Of a stretch of 64,000 nt of DNA, positions 7,345 through 20,179 are shown in pieces. The translations under genes and the position numbers were made by a program. The notes beneath the pieces are model-generated. The model was not told where the DNA came from. It saw nothing but the letters and a program-made list of their open reading frames with translations, and made no database searches. The DNA is from Planctomycetota bacterium (GTDB lineage Bacteria; Planctomycetota; UBA1135; GCA-002686595), in NCBI GenBank assembly GCA_020638875.1, contig JACKHS010000008.1:62001-126000 (forward strand), read 5' to 3'. Position 1 is the stretch's first letter. Each line of letters starts with the position of its first letter.

Positions 7345-9915
7345 TCACGGGCAGAAGTCGACCACGAGGCTCGAGGAGAGGTTGAAGCCGCTCCCGCCCG
7401 GTCCCTGGGGATCGCGGTACCAGAGCTGGAAGACGTGGGTCGAGCCCGCCGTGATCGCGCCCGGCCCGGCGGCGGCCGGCGCAGCCGTGAGGTCGAGCGC
7501 GCGGCTCCCGTGCCCGGCCGCGTCGAAGGCCACCGGCGGCTGCAGGCGGTAGGTCGCCCCGCCCACGCACAACGTGCCGTCGCCGAACGGCGCGGCGGCG
7601 GGCGCGGCGCCGTAGAAGTACACGCCGAACTGGCCCGGCACGCCGCCGCTCGCCTCGAGCACGAGGTCGTTCAGCCCGAGGGCGGGCGCCCCGCTCGCCG
7701 ACAGCACGCACCCGGAACCGCTCGAGTTGGGCGCCGCGGCGCAGCCCGGCGCGACTCCGCAACCGCACAGGGCCTCGACCACGCGCACGTCGTCGACGGC
7801 CGCTTCGACCTCCGAGTTGACGTTCAGGTCCGCCGCGACGAAACGCACGCGCGTCGTCGCGCTCGGCGTCACGAAGGCTGCGAGCCGGTAGCTCGCGAAG
7901 CGCCAGGTGGCCTCCGAGGCGTGCGAGGTCGTCTGGATCGACTCGAGCAGCGTCCAGCTCGCGCCGTCGTCGACGCTGACCTCGACGCGCAGGCGGTCGA
8001 TGGTCTGCGGGTTGACCTGCTTCTTGTCGAAGAAGTACCAGAACTCGAGCAGCGGGTCGCTCGCCGTCGAGAGGTCCACGGCCGGCCCGACGAGCGAGGT
8101 GCTGCCGCCGTCGACGTCGACCCCGGCGGCGAGTCCGGTCGTCCAGCACAGCGTGCCGCCCGGCGTGTGGTCGTCCTCGGGGCTGGCGAGGCCGCCCTGC
8201 GGGTCGCCCAGCTCCCACGTCCCGGCCGTCGCGTCGTCGCCCGGCGCGCCGACCGTCCAGCCCGCCGTCCCGCTCTCGCAGTCGTCCGCGAAGTACACGC
8301 CCTCCGCGTCGGACGCGAGGCTGCGCAGGCTCGTGAAGGGCGCCTCGGGCGGGTAGGTCCACAGCACGCCGCCGGCGTCGCGCGCGCCGAGGAACCAGCG
8401 CACCTCCGCGCCGCACGGCGTCGCCGGCACGTCGGCGCGCCACGCGTCGCCGCCCAGCGGCACGAGCGGGAGCTGCACGAGGCCGGCGCCCGCGTCGAGC
8501 CACAGGCTCGCGCTCCCGGCCAGGAGGTCCCCCGGCGCGGCTTCGTGCAGCGTCACGGTGAAGGCGTCGCCGGCCGCGTCGAAGCGCGTCGGCGCGCCGC
8601 CGGGCACGTCGAAGGCGAGCGGCGGCGTGCCGACGTGCCAGACGAACAGGCCCTTCTCGAGGTCGCTGCCGAGCACCAGCCCGCTGGGCAGGTACGGGTA
8701 GCAGCTCCACAGGCCGTTGAACGCGTCGTGGTCGTCGCTCGGCCACGTGTCGAAGGCGGCCACCTCGACGCCGTGCAGCGGGTCCGTCAGGTCGAACACG
8801 CGCAGGCCGCTGCGGTAGTTGGCCTCATACACGCGGTCGCCGAGCACGTAGAGGTTGTGTCCGATCGCGCCGTTGCCGTTGGTGAAGGTCGACACGCGCA
8901 CCGGCGCCGAGAGGTTCGAGACGTCGATCACGTGCGTCGTCGTCGGCAGCGTGCCGTTCTCGTCGAGCTCGTCGTCGAGGTACAGCAGCTGGCGATCCGC
9001 GCTCAGCCAGGCCTGGTGCGAGTAGCGACCGCCCGGGTAGCTGTACTGCGCCAGCACGACCGGCGCGTTCTTGTTCGTCACGTCGAGGATCGTCAGCCCG
9101 GTGCCGACGCTGCCGTTGCCGAAGCCGCCGCACGCGAAGGCCACCTGCTTGCCGGCGTACGGCCCGCTCGTGTACGTGACGATCTGCGCGTCGTGCACGT
9201 AGCGCCCGTGCCACGCGCCGACGTACTGCGGCGCCGCGGGGTTCGCGAGCGAGTACATGCGCAGGCCGGTGTCGCTCGCGCCGCCGCAGCGGTAGAGGTA
9301 GCCGCTCTGCGTGTCGATCGCGACGTTGTGCGAGCTCGTCACGCCGCCGGTGGTGATCGTGTTGACCAGCGACACGGTGCCGGCGTCGATGGCGGCGAGG
9401 TCGAAGACCTGGATGCCGCTGCCGCCCTCGGAGACCGCGTAGGCGTAGTGCTGGTACGTCTTGACGTCGCGCCACAGGCTCGGCGGCCCGGGCTGGAAGG
9501 AGACCACCTGCGGGTCGGACGGATCGGCCAGGTCGACGAAGGCCGTGCCGTCGGACAGCCCGATCAACGCGTACTCGCGGCCCGAGCCCGAGACGTAGCC
9601 CCAGCAGTCGTTGCCCGAGGTGCTGCCCGGATCGAGCTGACCGAGCGGCAGCCAGGACACCAGCGTGACGCCCTGCGCCGGGAAGCTCACGTCCCCGCCA
9701 CCGACGCCGCTGACGAGCGCGGTGCTGCCGCCGGGCGGCGCGGGCGCCAGCCGCGCGGGGCGGCCGGGCCGGGGCAGGCCCGCGCCGGGCGCGTACCCGG
9801 GCCCCACGTAGGGCGGCACGCGGTCGAGCAGCTTCGGGTCGTCCTCGTGCGCGACGGCGGACGCGGCGGCGAGGAGGAGCAGGCAGAGGGCGTGGAGGGG
9901 TCGCTTCAAGGGCAC
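7345..9915 (-). CDS. secreted LVIVD-repeat protein, choice-of-anchor B type
   Basis: An 856-residue exported protein with a signal peptide in residues 1-22. Residues ~75-420 form a beta-propeller-like series of units of the type GIQVFDLA, GLTILDVTN and GLRVFDLTDP, typical of LVIVD repeats in choice-of-anchor B proteins. A linker and a beta-sandwich region (~560-690) holding a DDCESGTAGW motif come next. The last ~120 residues are a Cys-containing module with LSASG, FYG, LCVGG, WYRDP and FNLSS motifs. The same module ends the secreted protein at 48685-49692. It is probably exported and surface-associated. The start is GTG (MPLKRPL); a TTG two codons later is equally possible. Ligand and role are unknown. 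Confidence 0.85.
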   Translation of the reverse strand: MPLKRPLHALCLLLLAAASAVAHEDDPKLLDRVPPYVGPGYAPGAGLPRPGRPARLAPAPPGGSTALVSGVGGGDVSFPAQGVTLVSWLPLGQLDPGSTSGNDCWGYVSGSGREYALIGLSDGTAFVDLADPSDPQVVSFQPGPPSLWRDVKTYQHYAYAVSEGGSGIQVFDLAAIDAGTVSLVNTITTGGVTSSHNVAIDTQSGYLYRCGGASDTGLRMYSLANPAAPQYVGAWHGRYVHDAQIVTYTSGPYAGKQVAFACGGFGNGSVGTGLTILDVTNKNAPVVLAQYSYPGGRYSHQAWLSADRQLLYLDDELDENGTLPTTTHVIDVSNLSAPVRVSTFTNGNGAIGHNLYVLGDRVYEANYRSGLRVFDLTDPLHGVEVAAFDTWPSDDHDAFNGLWSCYPYLPSGLVLGSDLEKGLFVWHVGTPPLAFDVPGGAPTRFDAAGDAFTVTLHEAAPGDLLAGSASLWLDAGAGLVQLPLVPLGGDAWRADVPATPCGAEVRWFLGARDAGGVLWTYPPEAPFTSLRSLASDAEGVYFADDCESGTAGWTVGAPGDDATAGTWELGDPQGGLASPEDDHTPGGTLCWTTGLAAGVDVDGGSTSLVGPAVDLSTASDPLLEFWYFFDKKQVNPQTIDRLRVEVSVDDGASWTLLESIQTTSHASEATWRFASYRLAAFVTPSATTRVRFVAADLNVNSEVEAAVDDVRVVEALCGCGVAPGCAAAPNSSGSGCVLSASGAPALGLNDLVLEASGGVPGQFGVYFYGAAPAAAPFGDGTLCVGGATYRLQPPVAFDAAGHGSRALDLTAAPAAAGPGAITAGSTHVFQLWYRDPQGPGGSGFNLSSSLVVDFCP

Positions 9916-9939
9916 GCGGGGGTCGGGGACGCGGCGCCG

Positions 9940-9945
9940 AGCCTA
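9940..9945 (-). promoter_or_regulatory. putative -10 box (TAGGCT)
   Basis: Minus-strand TAGGCT lies 24 nt upstream of the GTG start of the LVIVD-repeat gene and matches the TAGNNT boxes elsewhere in the window. Confidence 0.4.
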
Positions 9946-9967
9946 CCAGCCCGCGCCGAAGCCCGCA

Positions 9968-11185
9968 TCAGCGAGCGATCCAGCCGCGCCCGAGCAGCTC
10001 CGCGGTGAGCTGCTCGGCGAAGACGCGGTCCCCGAGCGGGCTGGGGTGCACGGCGTCGAGGTAGACGTCGTACTGCGTCCAGCCCTCGCGCCGCATCGCC
10101 GCCCGCAGCGCCGGCAGCGGGTCCACGAGCGCGACGCCCTGCTCGCGCAGCGCGGCGGCGAGGCGGCGTTGCGGCGCGTCCCAGCGGCGCGCGTCGGGGT
10201 CCTCGAGCTGGATCGTGTAGGGGAACACCGTCACGAGGAACTTCACGCCCCGCTCCCGGCACCACGCGGCGACGGAGGCCACGTTCGGCAGCGTCAGGTC
10301 CCAGGCCTGCGCGACGTCGGCGTCGTCGGGCCGCAGCATCAGGTCGTAGACGCTGAGCAGCTCGCGCTCCTGCGCGCCCTCGCGCGCCGATCGCTCGCCG
10401 CGCAGGCGCGCCGCGAGCTCGTGCACGAGCGCGTACCACGCCGTCGCGCGCACCCACCCGGCGACGCCCGTCGGCCGCGCGTGGCGCAACTGGAAGCTCA
10501 CCTCGTCCCCGCCGAAGCGCTCGAGGGAGAGCTTCTCCACCACGTCGTTCAACACGAAGCCGAGGATCACCACGTCCGGCGCCAGCTCGTCGCCGCGCGC
10601 GCGCAACCAGGCGTCCTCCTGCCAGGGCGACCACCCGCCCACGCCGGCGTTGAGCACCTCGACCGGGCGGCCGGTGGCCGCGCGCAGGTCCGCTTGCAGT
10701 CGCTCGGGCAGCGTGCCCTCGCCCTCGCCGATGCGGAAGCCGAACACGACGCTGTCGCCGAGGACGAGCACGCGCTCGGCCCCGGGCACGCGCGGGTTCG
10801 CCGGCGGGGCGCCGCGCAGTCCTGCGGCGTTGATGGAGACCGGCGCGCCGAACCACTCGGCGTCGATCCCCGGACGCAGGCGCCACCCGAGCGCGGCATC
10901 GGGCACGAAGATCGGCGCAGGCGCGTCGAAGAAGGGCGCCGCGGCGAGCTCGACCGCCGCGAGCGGCGTCGCGCCGAAGAGCAGCACGAGCAGCGCACGG
11001 CGCGTCCGGCGCGCGGCGAGGCGCGCGGCAGGGAGCGCCGAGGCGAGCCCCAGGGCGAGCCCGCACGCCAGCCCGGTCCAGCGCAGGCGCGCCAGCTCGC
11101 GCAGGGTCTCCGCGCTGGGATCGCCGCCGCGCCCGAGCGCCGCGAGCACCGCGGGCGAGGCCGCCAGCGCGAGCGCCCACCACAC
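9968..11185 (-). CDS. SGNH/GDSL-family hydrolase with N-terminal membrane segments
   Basis: A 405-residue protein with hydrophobic helices in the first ~85 residues, then an SGNH hydrolase domain. Block I is VLGDSVVFG (nucleophile Ser145), block II has NAGVGGWSP, block III has FVLNDV, and block V is DAVHPSPLG near residue 380 with the catalytic Asp and His. It is probably a membrane-anchored esterase or acetylesterase acting outside the cytoplasm, perhaps on polysaccharide or lipid acyl groups; the substrate is not readable. It follows malic enzyme on the same strand after 69 nt and in the same frame. The first ordinary start after the maeB stop is the GTG at 11185, so a slightly longer N-terminus from a rare codon cannot be excluded. 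Confidence 0.85.
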   Translation of the reverse strand: MWWALALAASPAVLAALGRGGDPSAETLRELARLRWTGLACGLALGLASALPAARLAARRTRRALLVLLFGATPLAAVELAAAPFFDAPAPIFVPDAALGWRLRPGIDAEWFGAPVSINAAGLRGAPPANPRVPGAERVLVLGDSVVFGFRIGEGEGTLPERLQADLRAATGRPVEVLNAGVGGWSPWQEDAWLRARGDELAPDVVILGFVLNDVVEKLSLERFGGDEVSFQLRHARPTGVAGWVRATAWYALVHELAARLRGERSAREGAQERELLSVYDLMLRPDDADVAQAWDLTLPNVASVAAWCRERGVKFLVTVFPYTIQLEDPDARRWDAPQRRLAAALREQGVALVDPLPALRAAMRREGWTQYDVYLDAVHPSPLGDRVFAEQLTAELLGRGWIAR

Positions 11186-11254
11186 GACGGCCCCCGCGGC
11201 CAGGAAGGCGCGCAGGGGCCGGGGATCGGACGGGTCGGGCGCGGCGATGACGGC

Positions 11255-13561
<2,307 letters not shown>

Positions 13562-13646
13562 GGCGCACCATTTTGCCGCGCGACACGCAGCGCGAACAGC
13601 GCCCGTCGGGAATCCCTGAGCGCGTCGAACGCGCGCGTTCTTCACA

Positions 13647-13668
13647 CGCTGCGCTCTTGTGCGCAGCG
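13647..13668 (-). terminator. hairpin downstream of the FemAB-like gene
   Basis: A perfect 8-bp stem, CGCTGCGC / GCGCAGCG, with a 6-nt loop lies 35-56 nt after the stop of the 13703-14806 gene. No U-tract follows, so it may act as an mRNA 3'-end hairpin rather than a full intrinsic terminator. Confidence 0.5.
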
Positions 13669-13702
13669 CGGGCAGGCCGCCTTGCGCAGCCCGACGTGGA
13701 CC

Positions 13703-14806
13703 TCAGAAGAGGTGCTTCGCCAAGCGCGCGGAGAGCCGCGACGCCATCCAGCCGGGGAGACGCGACCACGCTTCGCGCAGGAAGCGCGTGCGCGGGTTGG
13801 ACGGCGTCAAGCTGGGCAACGCCTTGGAGCGCACGAGCCCGTACGCGTAGTGCAGAGGCTCGGCCTCGAAGCCTTGGTTGCGCTTGAACGTCACCGCGCC
13901 GGCGTCGCGGCGCGAGCGGCCGAGGTCGAAGCCCGTCAGGCCGCGCTCGAGCCCCCAGCGCTGCAGCTCCGCGATCAGGAAGCTGGTCGTCGCGTAGGCG
14001 CGGTTGGCGTCCTCGGTCGTGCCGATGTAGTACATCCGCAACTCGCCGTGATCGACGAAGGAGAGGCTCACCGCGAGGAGCTCCGACCCGCGCCGCACGC
14101 CGTGCACCACCGCGCCGTCGCCGAGCTCGCGCAGGAGGTGCTCGAACCACTCCACCGGCAGGCCGGGCGAGCCGAGGCGCTGCTTGCTCTCGAGGAACAG
14201 GCGCGCGAGGTCGGACACGAACCACGGGCCCTCGCAGAGCTCGAGCCCGTGCGTGTCGGCGGCGCGCCGCACCAGCCGGCGCTCGTCCTTCTTCATGCCC
14301 TTGAGCACCTCGTCCCACGACGCGGGCAGCGGCTTGCGGAAGGTCACGTACAGGTCCGAGGGCACGAGGCCGGCGTGCTCCAACCGCTCGCGCGTGCGCA
14401 GCTCGAGGCGGCCCACGCCCAGCCCGCGCGCCTCGTCCAGCGCGCGCTCGACGAGCGCGGCGCGGACCTCGTCCGCGTGCGCGAGCGGGCCGCCGTAGAC
14501 GGCGTAGGGCGCCGAGACGAGGTGCGTCGTGCCGGTCAGGCCGCGGCAGCGCATCAGCGGCAGCACGCCGACGAGCTCCTCGCCGCGCCACGCGGCGAGG
14601 TCGGCCGACGCGTGACCGAAGCTCCGCTCCACCGCCCGACGCCAGGCCGGACGGTGGAAGGTCGTGCCGCGCGGGTGCGCGGCGACGAACGCCTCGACCA
14701 TCGCGTCGTCGACGAGCCGCGCGGGACGCACGTCCAGCTCGGACGCGCTCGCGGGCGCGCCGGCCACGGGGGGGCGAGGCTCGGTCACGGTGGAGAGGGT
14801 AGGCAT
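13703..14806 (-). CDS. FemAB/GNAT-fold protein (PEP-CTERM-associated FemAB-like type)
   Basis: A 367-residue cytoplasmic protein with two tandem acetyltransferase-like halves, as in FemAB-type aminoacyl transferases. Supporting segments are TTFHRPAWRRAVERSFG near residue 55, a long basic alpha-helical middle (VLKGMKKDERRLVRRA), and a second half containing ELRMYYIGTTEDANR and FDLGRSRRDAGAVTFKRN. The FDLGRS...FK pattern is typical of the FemAB-related proteins found beside exopolysaccharide/PEP-CTERM loci. No such locus is present here, so its role in envelope or polymer modification is inference. The start is ATG at 14806; an in-frame upstream extension has the wrong composition. Confidence 0.75.
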   Translation of the reverse strand: MPTLSTVTEPRPPVAGAPASASELDVRPARLVDDAMVEAFVAAHPRGTTFHRPAWRRAVERSFGHASADLAAWRGEELVGVLPLMRCRGLTGTTHLVSAPYAVYGGPLAHADEVRAALVERALDEARGLGVGRLELRTRERLEHAGLVPSDLYVTFRKPLPASWDEVLKGMKKDERRLVRRAADTHGLELCEGPWFVSDLARLFLESKQRLGSPGLPVEWFEHLLRELGDGAVVHGVRRGSELLAVSLSFVDHGELRMYYIGTTEDANRAYATTSFLIAELQRWGLERGLTGFDLGRSRRDAGAVTFKRNQGFEAEPLHYAYGLVRSKALPSLTPSNPRTRFLREAWSRLPGWMASRLSARLAKHLF

Positions 14807-14885
14807 CGCGGCGACTGGCGACCAGATCGGCCCGGGGACGCACCCCGGTCGAGTCCGACCCGGGAAAACGCGCCGCCGCGCGGCC

Positions 14886-15260
14886 TCAGCCCTCGGTGCC
14901 CGTGTCCGCCAGCTCGCCGGTCCCGACGCCGTCGTGGCGCCGCTGCTTCGCGAGGTGCTCGTGGAGCTGGCGGCGCATCGCCGTGAAGGCGTCGCGCAGG
15001 GCGAGGTGCATGCTCTCGTGGCCCTGGTCGTCCGGGGCGGCACGGTTGGCCACCAGCTCGGCACCCGGCAGGCCCAACTCCACGCTGACGTGGTAGTGGC
15101 CGCCCTTCTTGTGGTGCGGGCTCGGCGCCTCGATGGTCACTCGCGAAGTCAGCAGGCGGTCGGTCAGCTGCGTCAGCTTGTCGACCTTCTCGCGCACGTA
15201 GCGCTCCAGACCAGGGGTGCGGGTGACGTCTCTGAGGATCAGCTCGTGTTGCAGGTCCAA
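14886..15260 (-). CDS. hpf: HPF/RaiA-family ribosome hibernation factor, short form
   Basis: A 124-residue protein of the HPF/RaiA fold (beta-alpha-beta-beta-beta-alpha) in residues 1-~105. It would bind the 30S decoding region and idle ribosomes in stationary phase. Motifs include LERYVREKVDKLTQL and HYHVSVEL. The C-terminal dimerisation domain of long HPF is absent, and the tail after residue ~108 is variable. The start is TTG at 15260 with AGGAG seven nt upstream, one of three TTG starts with an SD in this window. It lies 79 nt downstream of the FemAB-like start, on the same strand. Confidence 0.85.
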   Translation of the reverse strand: MDLQHELILRDVTRTPGLERYVREKVDKLTQLTDRLLTSRVTIEAPSPHHKKGGHYHVSVELGLPGAELVANRAAPDDQGHESMHLALRDAFTAMRRQLHEHLAKQRRHDGVGTGELADTGTEG

Positions 15261-15424
15261 GGGGGACTCCTGTTGGTCTCAGGCTCCACCGGGCGACGTC
15301 GGGCGTCCCACTCGGGACCCTCCCGCGCGTCACCGCGGGTCGACTCCAGCATCGGCGCGAGGTGCGCGACTCGGCCATACGTCACGGGACGTAAGGCGGG
15401 ACGCCCAGCCGCGCAGCGACCCGC

Positions 15425-16750
15425 TCAGAGGCCCTGGACGCGCGCCATCTCGGCCCGCAGGCGAGCCAGGGCGGAGGCCTCGGTGGCCGTGAGCTGCGCG
15501 TGCGCCGGCGCGAGCAGGTCCTGCACCTCGTAGCGATCCAGCCCCAGGTCGTAGAGCTCGTCGCCCCCCGCCGCGCGCGACGTGCGGATCAGCTTGTAGC
15601 GCGCGTCCCGCACCATCGTGCGCTGCAGGTGGTGCGGCGGCGGCCCGTTCGGCCGGAAGTGCTCGGCGTAGGCGAACGCGCGCAACGAGGGCCGGCCCGG
15701 CGCCGCGAGGTACGGCGCGAGGCTCACCGAGTCGGCCGGGACGAGCCCGGGCGGCAAGCTCGCGCCCGCCAGCTCGAGCGCGGTGGCGAACAGGTCGGTC
15801 GTGCACACCAGCGCGTCGCACCACTGCCCCGGCGCCTGCACCGCGGGGCCCCACACGACGAGCGGCACGTTCACGCCGCCCTCGTACGGCGTCAGCTTCG
15901 CGTGGTTCGGCAGGAAGGGCGGCACGCACACCTCGCGCGGCGTGCCGTTGTCGCCGAGGAACACCACGTTGGTCGCGCCGCTCATCACGCCCACGCCGCC
16001 GAGCAGCCGGCCGAGCTCGCTGTCCAGCGCCTCGATGGCCGCCTTGTAGAACGGGCGCGGCACCTCGCGCGGGTCGACGTTCGGGAGCGTGACGTGGTAG
16101 AGCCCCTGCGGCGGCGCGTGGAACGGCGCGTGCGGCGCGTTGAACGCGACGTAGCAGAGCCACGGCTCGGGCGCGGTGGCGATCCACGCCAAGGCCTCGT
16201 CGACGGTGTCGGTGGTCGGGTAGGTCGTGGAGACCGAGCTCACGCCGTCGACCACCTTCGTCCAGGTCGCGTAGCCGCCCACCGGGCCGAGGTTGCCGAG
16301 GCTGCCGCTGAAGTGGCCGTACCCGGAGAGGTTGGGGTGCAGCGGATGGTCGAGGCGCCCGAGGTGCCACTTGCCGATGGCGGCGGTGGCCCACGCGCCG
16401 GGCGTCTGCAGGTTGAGCGCCTCGGGCAGCGTCAGCTCCGCGAGCGGCAGCTCGTAGGTGCCGCCGTCGACGACGTGGCCCATGCCGGTGCGGAGCGCGT
16501 AGCGCCCCGTCTGCAGCGTCGCGCGCGTCGGCGAGCAGGCCGGGTTCGCCCAGCAGTTGCGGAAGCAGAGCCCGCCCGCCGCGAGCTGGTCGATCACCGG
16601 CGTCGTCGGCAGATCGTTGCCCTCGGCGTAGGCGCTCAACCCGTCCACGCCCAGGTCGTCCGCGACGACGATCAGCAGGTTCGCCTGGCCGCGGGCGGCG
16701 GCCGCGAAGAGGCACAAGGCCAGGGCGGGAGCGAGCGTGGACGTCGGCAT
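15425..16750 (-). CDS. secreted sulfatase (arylsulfatase family)
   Basis: A 441-residue sulfatase with a signal peptide (residues 1-22, ending ARG|QAN). VVADDLG (~28-34) supplies metal-binding Asp residues. The formylglycine site is Cys72 in CSPTRATLQTGR, which matches C-x-P-x-R. GKWHLG and FLGDNG carry further active-site and metal residues. The Cys-type site requires a formylglycine-generating enzyme, which is not in this window. Probable role: desulfation of sulfated polysaccharides in the periplasm or outside the cell, a function greatly expanded in planctomycetes. At ~440 residues it is near the short end of the family but has both N- and C-terminal motifs. It is a single gene between glnA and hpf. 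Confidence 0.93.
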   Translation of the reverse strand: MPTSTLAPALALCLFAAAARGQANLLIVVADDLGVDGLSAYAEGNDLPTTPVIDQLAAGGLCFRNCWANPACSPTRATLQTGRYALRTGMGHVVDGGTYELPLAELTLPEALNLQTPGAWATAAIGKWHLGRLDHPLHPNLSGYGHFSGSLGNLGPVGGYATWTKVVDGVSSVSTTYPTTDTVDEALAWIATAPEPWLCYVAFNAPHAPFHAPPQGLYHVTLPNVDPREVPRPFYKAAIEALDSELGRLLGGVGVMSGATNVVFLGDNGTPREVCVPPFLPNHAKLTPYEGGVNVPLVVWGPAVQAPGQWCDALVCTTDLFATALELAGASLPPGLVPADSVSLAPYLAAPGRPSLRAFAYAEHFRPNGPPPHHLQRTMVRDARYKLIRTSRAAGGDELYDLGLDRYEVQDLLAPAHAQLTATEASALARLRAEMARVQGL

Positions 16751-16818
16751 GGCGGGCGCACAGGACGAGTGCGAGCGCGCGGAATGTGCCACGAAAGATG
16801 CGGAACGGCCAGGGAACG

Positions 16819-16857
16819 CCGCAGGCGCCCCGAGGTCGAGCCCCGGGGCGCCTGCGG
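16819..16857 (-). terminator. strong hairpin after glnA
   Basis: A perfect 14-bp stem, CCGCAGGCGCCCCG / CGGGGCGCCTGCGG, with an 11-nt loop lies 22 nt past the glnA stop on the minus strand. Only a weak U-run (CGTTCC) follows. It separates glnA from the sulfatase gene. Confidence 0.65.
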
Positions 16858-16878
16858 GACGGGCCGCGGCCCGCGCGA

Positions 16879-18279
<1,401 letters not shown>

Positions 18280-18345
18280 GGCGTCGGTAAGCGGACCTAT
18301 GGAGTCCGCTGAGGGTGCTCGTTGAGGGGGTCCGTCGCGCCGGAA

Positions 18346-18442
18346 GTGCAGAAACTGCACCGGACTCGGCTCGCGACGGCACAATCATCGCCCGGCGCGC
18401 GGCAGTCGCGAAGCGAAAAGTGCAGATTCCGCAGCAACTGCG
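18346..18442 (-). promoter_or_regulatory. repeated GTGCAG-n3-CTGCAC dyads upstream of glnA
   Basis: Three related dyads lie in the 172-bp gap before glnA. They are GTGCAGAAACTGCAC (18346-18360, perfect), GTGCAGATTCCGCAG (18420-18434, imperfect) and CGCAGCAACTGCG (18430-18442, perfect). The first two are 74 bp apart, close to seven helical turns, and extend into a longer direct repeat (CTGCACTT on the minus strand). This is a good candidate operator set for a dimeric regulator. It does not match the GlnR/TnrA box. Confidence 0.5.
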
Positions 18443-18451
18443 ACTCGTCGC

Positions 18452-20035
18452 TCAGGACGGCAACAACCGCGCGAGGCCCGGCAGGACGCCCTCGTAGCCC
18501 GGACTCCGCCGCTGGAAGGCGCGCAGCGCGCGGTGCGCGGGGTCGCGCACGAGCTCGGCGAGCCAGGCGTGCACCTCCTCGACGAGGCGCCCCCGCTCGA
18601 GGCACGCCTCCGGCGCGGTCGGCCGCCCGGCGACGACGTCCAGCACCACGCGCGCGGCGGCCTCGAGCAGGTCGGCCGCGGGGAAGTCCGGCGCGGGCGC
18701 GACGCCGGCCTCGACGAGGTCGGCGATGCGCTGCCAGGCCGCGGCGGCCGAGCGCGTCGCCGGGCTGCGCTCGGCCTGCGTCCAGAAGCCGCGCGCCGCG
18801 TCGCACTCGCCCTGGTTCCAGGCGAGCTCGGCCGCGAGCAGCGCGACGTGTCCGTCGCCGGGCGCCTCCTCGAGCAGGACGCCGAGCGCCTGCCACGCCT
18901 CGCTCTCGCGACCGGCGACGGCGCGGAGCCGCGCCGCGAGCGCGCGCGCCTCGCGGTGCCCCGGCGCGAGCTCGAGGGCCTCGCGCAGGGCGTCGCGCGC
19001 CAGCCCCGGGTCTCCCAGCAACGCGGCGACCTTGGCCAGTCCGACGAGCGGCTTCACGCCGCGCGTCGCGGGGTCGCCGCTGTACAGGTCCGTCCACGGG
19101 CCGGCGGTGCGCGCCGCGACGTACGCCTGACGCGCCAGCTCGAAGCGCCCGCAGCGTCGCTGCCACTCGCCGACCTGGTAGAGCAGCTCGCTGACGCCGG
19201 GCGCCTCGTCGAGCGCCTCCTCGAGCACGGCGCCGGCGGCGACGAGCTCGCCCGCGTTCATGCTGAGACGCGCGAGCTCCGCGGCGACCAGCGGCAGGAA
19301 GGGCAGGCGCGCGCGCACCGCCGGGCGCGCGGCGCGCAGGCGCTCCCAGCTCGCGCGCAGCACCGCCAGCGCCTCGTCCTCGCGCTCGAGCGTCGCGTAG
19401 GTCGCGGCGAGCTTCCAGGCGTTGAAGGCGTCCTCCGGGTCGCGTTGCGCCTCGAGCAAGGCGAGGTTGCGCTCGCGCTTGCCGCGCGCGCGCACGACCT
19501 CGGGCAGGTAGCCCGAGTGCACGAGGCGCAAGGCGCAGGGTTCGGGTTCGGGCGCGCCGAGCGCGGCGAGGCTGCCCATGATCGACTCGTGCACGCGGCG
19601 CTCGTAGCGCACCTCGGGGCGGCGGCGGAACAGGCGCGGGATCGCCACCGAGTGCACGCGCGGCGCGCCGCCCGCCGCGGCCGGCTCGCGCAGGTTGTCG
19701 ATCCACACGAGGAAGGCCTGCGCGTCCTCGGCCTCGTCGAGCAGCGCGTGCAGCCCGACGGCGCTCTCGGGGTCGAGCAGCTCGTCCGCGTCGACGACGA
19801 GCACCCACTCCTTCGTCGCGAGCTCGAGCGACGCGTTGCGCGCGGCGGCGAAGTCGTCGCACCACGCGAAGCGCCCCACCACCGCGCCGGCGGCCTCGGC
19901 CACGGCGACCGTGCGGTCCGTGGAGCCCGTGTCGAGCACGCACAGCTCGTCGACGAAGGGCGCCAACGCCGCCAGGCACAGCCCGAGGTTCGCCTCCTCG
20001 TCGCGCACGATCAGGCAGGCCGAGACGCTGCTCAT
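18452..20035 (-). CDS. family 2 glycosyltransferase with C-terminal TPR-like repeats
   Basis: A 527-residue protein. Residues 1-~210 are a GT-A glycosyltransferase of family 2: SACLIVRDEEANLGLCLAAL, the VLDTGSTDRTV nucleotide-binding segment, and the VVDADELL DXD-type motif. The rest is alpha-helical with helix-turn-helix units of TPR character, for example WKLAATYATLEREDEALAVL and ALELAPGHREARALAARLRA. There is no signal or membrane segment, so it acts in the cytoplasm. This GT2-TPR fusion is common among SPBC2-like bacterial transferases whose acceptor is unknown. It is divergent from the OPT gene. Confidence 0.88.
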   Translation of the reverse strand: MSSVSACLIVRDEEANLGLCLAALAPFVDELCVLDTGSTDRTVAVAEAAGAVVGRFAWCDDFAAARNASLELATKEWVLVVDADELLDPESAVGLHALLDEAEDAQAFLVWIDNLREPAAAGGAPRVHSVAIPRLFRRRPEVRYERRVHESIMGSLAALGAPEPEPCALRLVHSGYLPEVVRARGKRERNLALLEAQRDPEDAFNAWKLAATYATLEREDEALAVLRASWERLRAARPAVRARLPFLPLVAAELARLSMNAGELVAAGAVLEEALDEAPGVSELLYQVGEWQRRCGRFELARQAYVAARTAGPWTDLYSGDPATRGVKPLVGLAKVAALLGDPGLARDALREALELAPGHREARALAARLRAVAGRESEAWQALGVLLEEAPGDGHVALLAAELAWNQGECDAARGFWTQAERSPATRSAAAAWQRIADLVEAGVAPAPDFPAADLLEAAARVVLDVVAGRPTAPEACLERGRLVEEVHAWLAELVRDPAHRALRAFQRRSPGYEGVLPGLARLLPS

Positions 20036-20179
20036 GGCCGCATCCTCCCACAGCGGCCCCGGCGATCCAACGCGGCCGCGCGATCTCCGGTTGCCGTCTC
20101 GGGCCGCGGGCCGCAAGATCACCGGCCCGACGCGCGCCCGCCCGCGGCCGCGCTCCGTCCCGCACCCCCGAGGAGTCCC

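Noticed and set aside
4438..10008. A very long plus-strand open frame of about 1850 codons
   Set aside because: It is Arg/Ala/Pro-rich antisense or off-frame translation across the ABC gene and two minus-strand genes. Stops are simply rare at this GC content.
18346..18360. GlnR/TnrA operator in front of glnA
   Set aside because: The TGTNAN7TNACA pattern is not present; only an unrelated GTGCAG dyad is.
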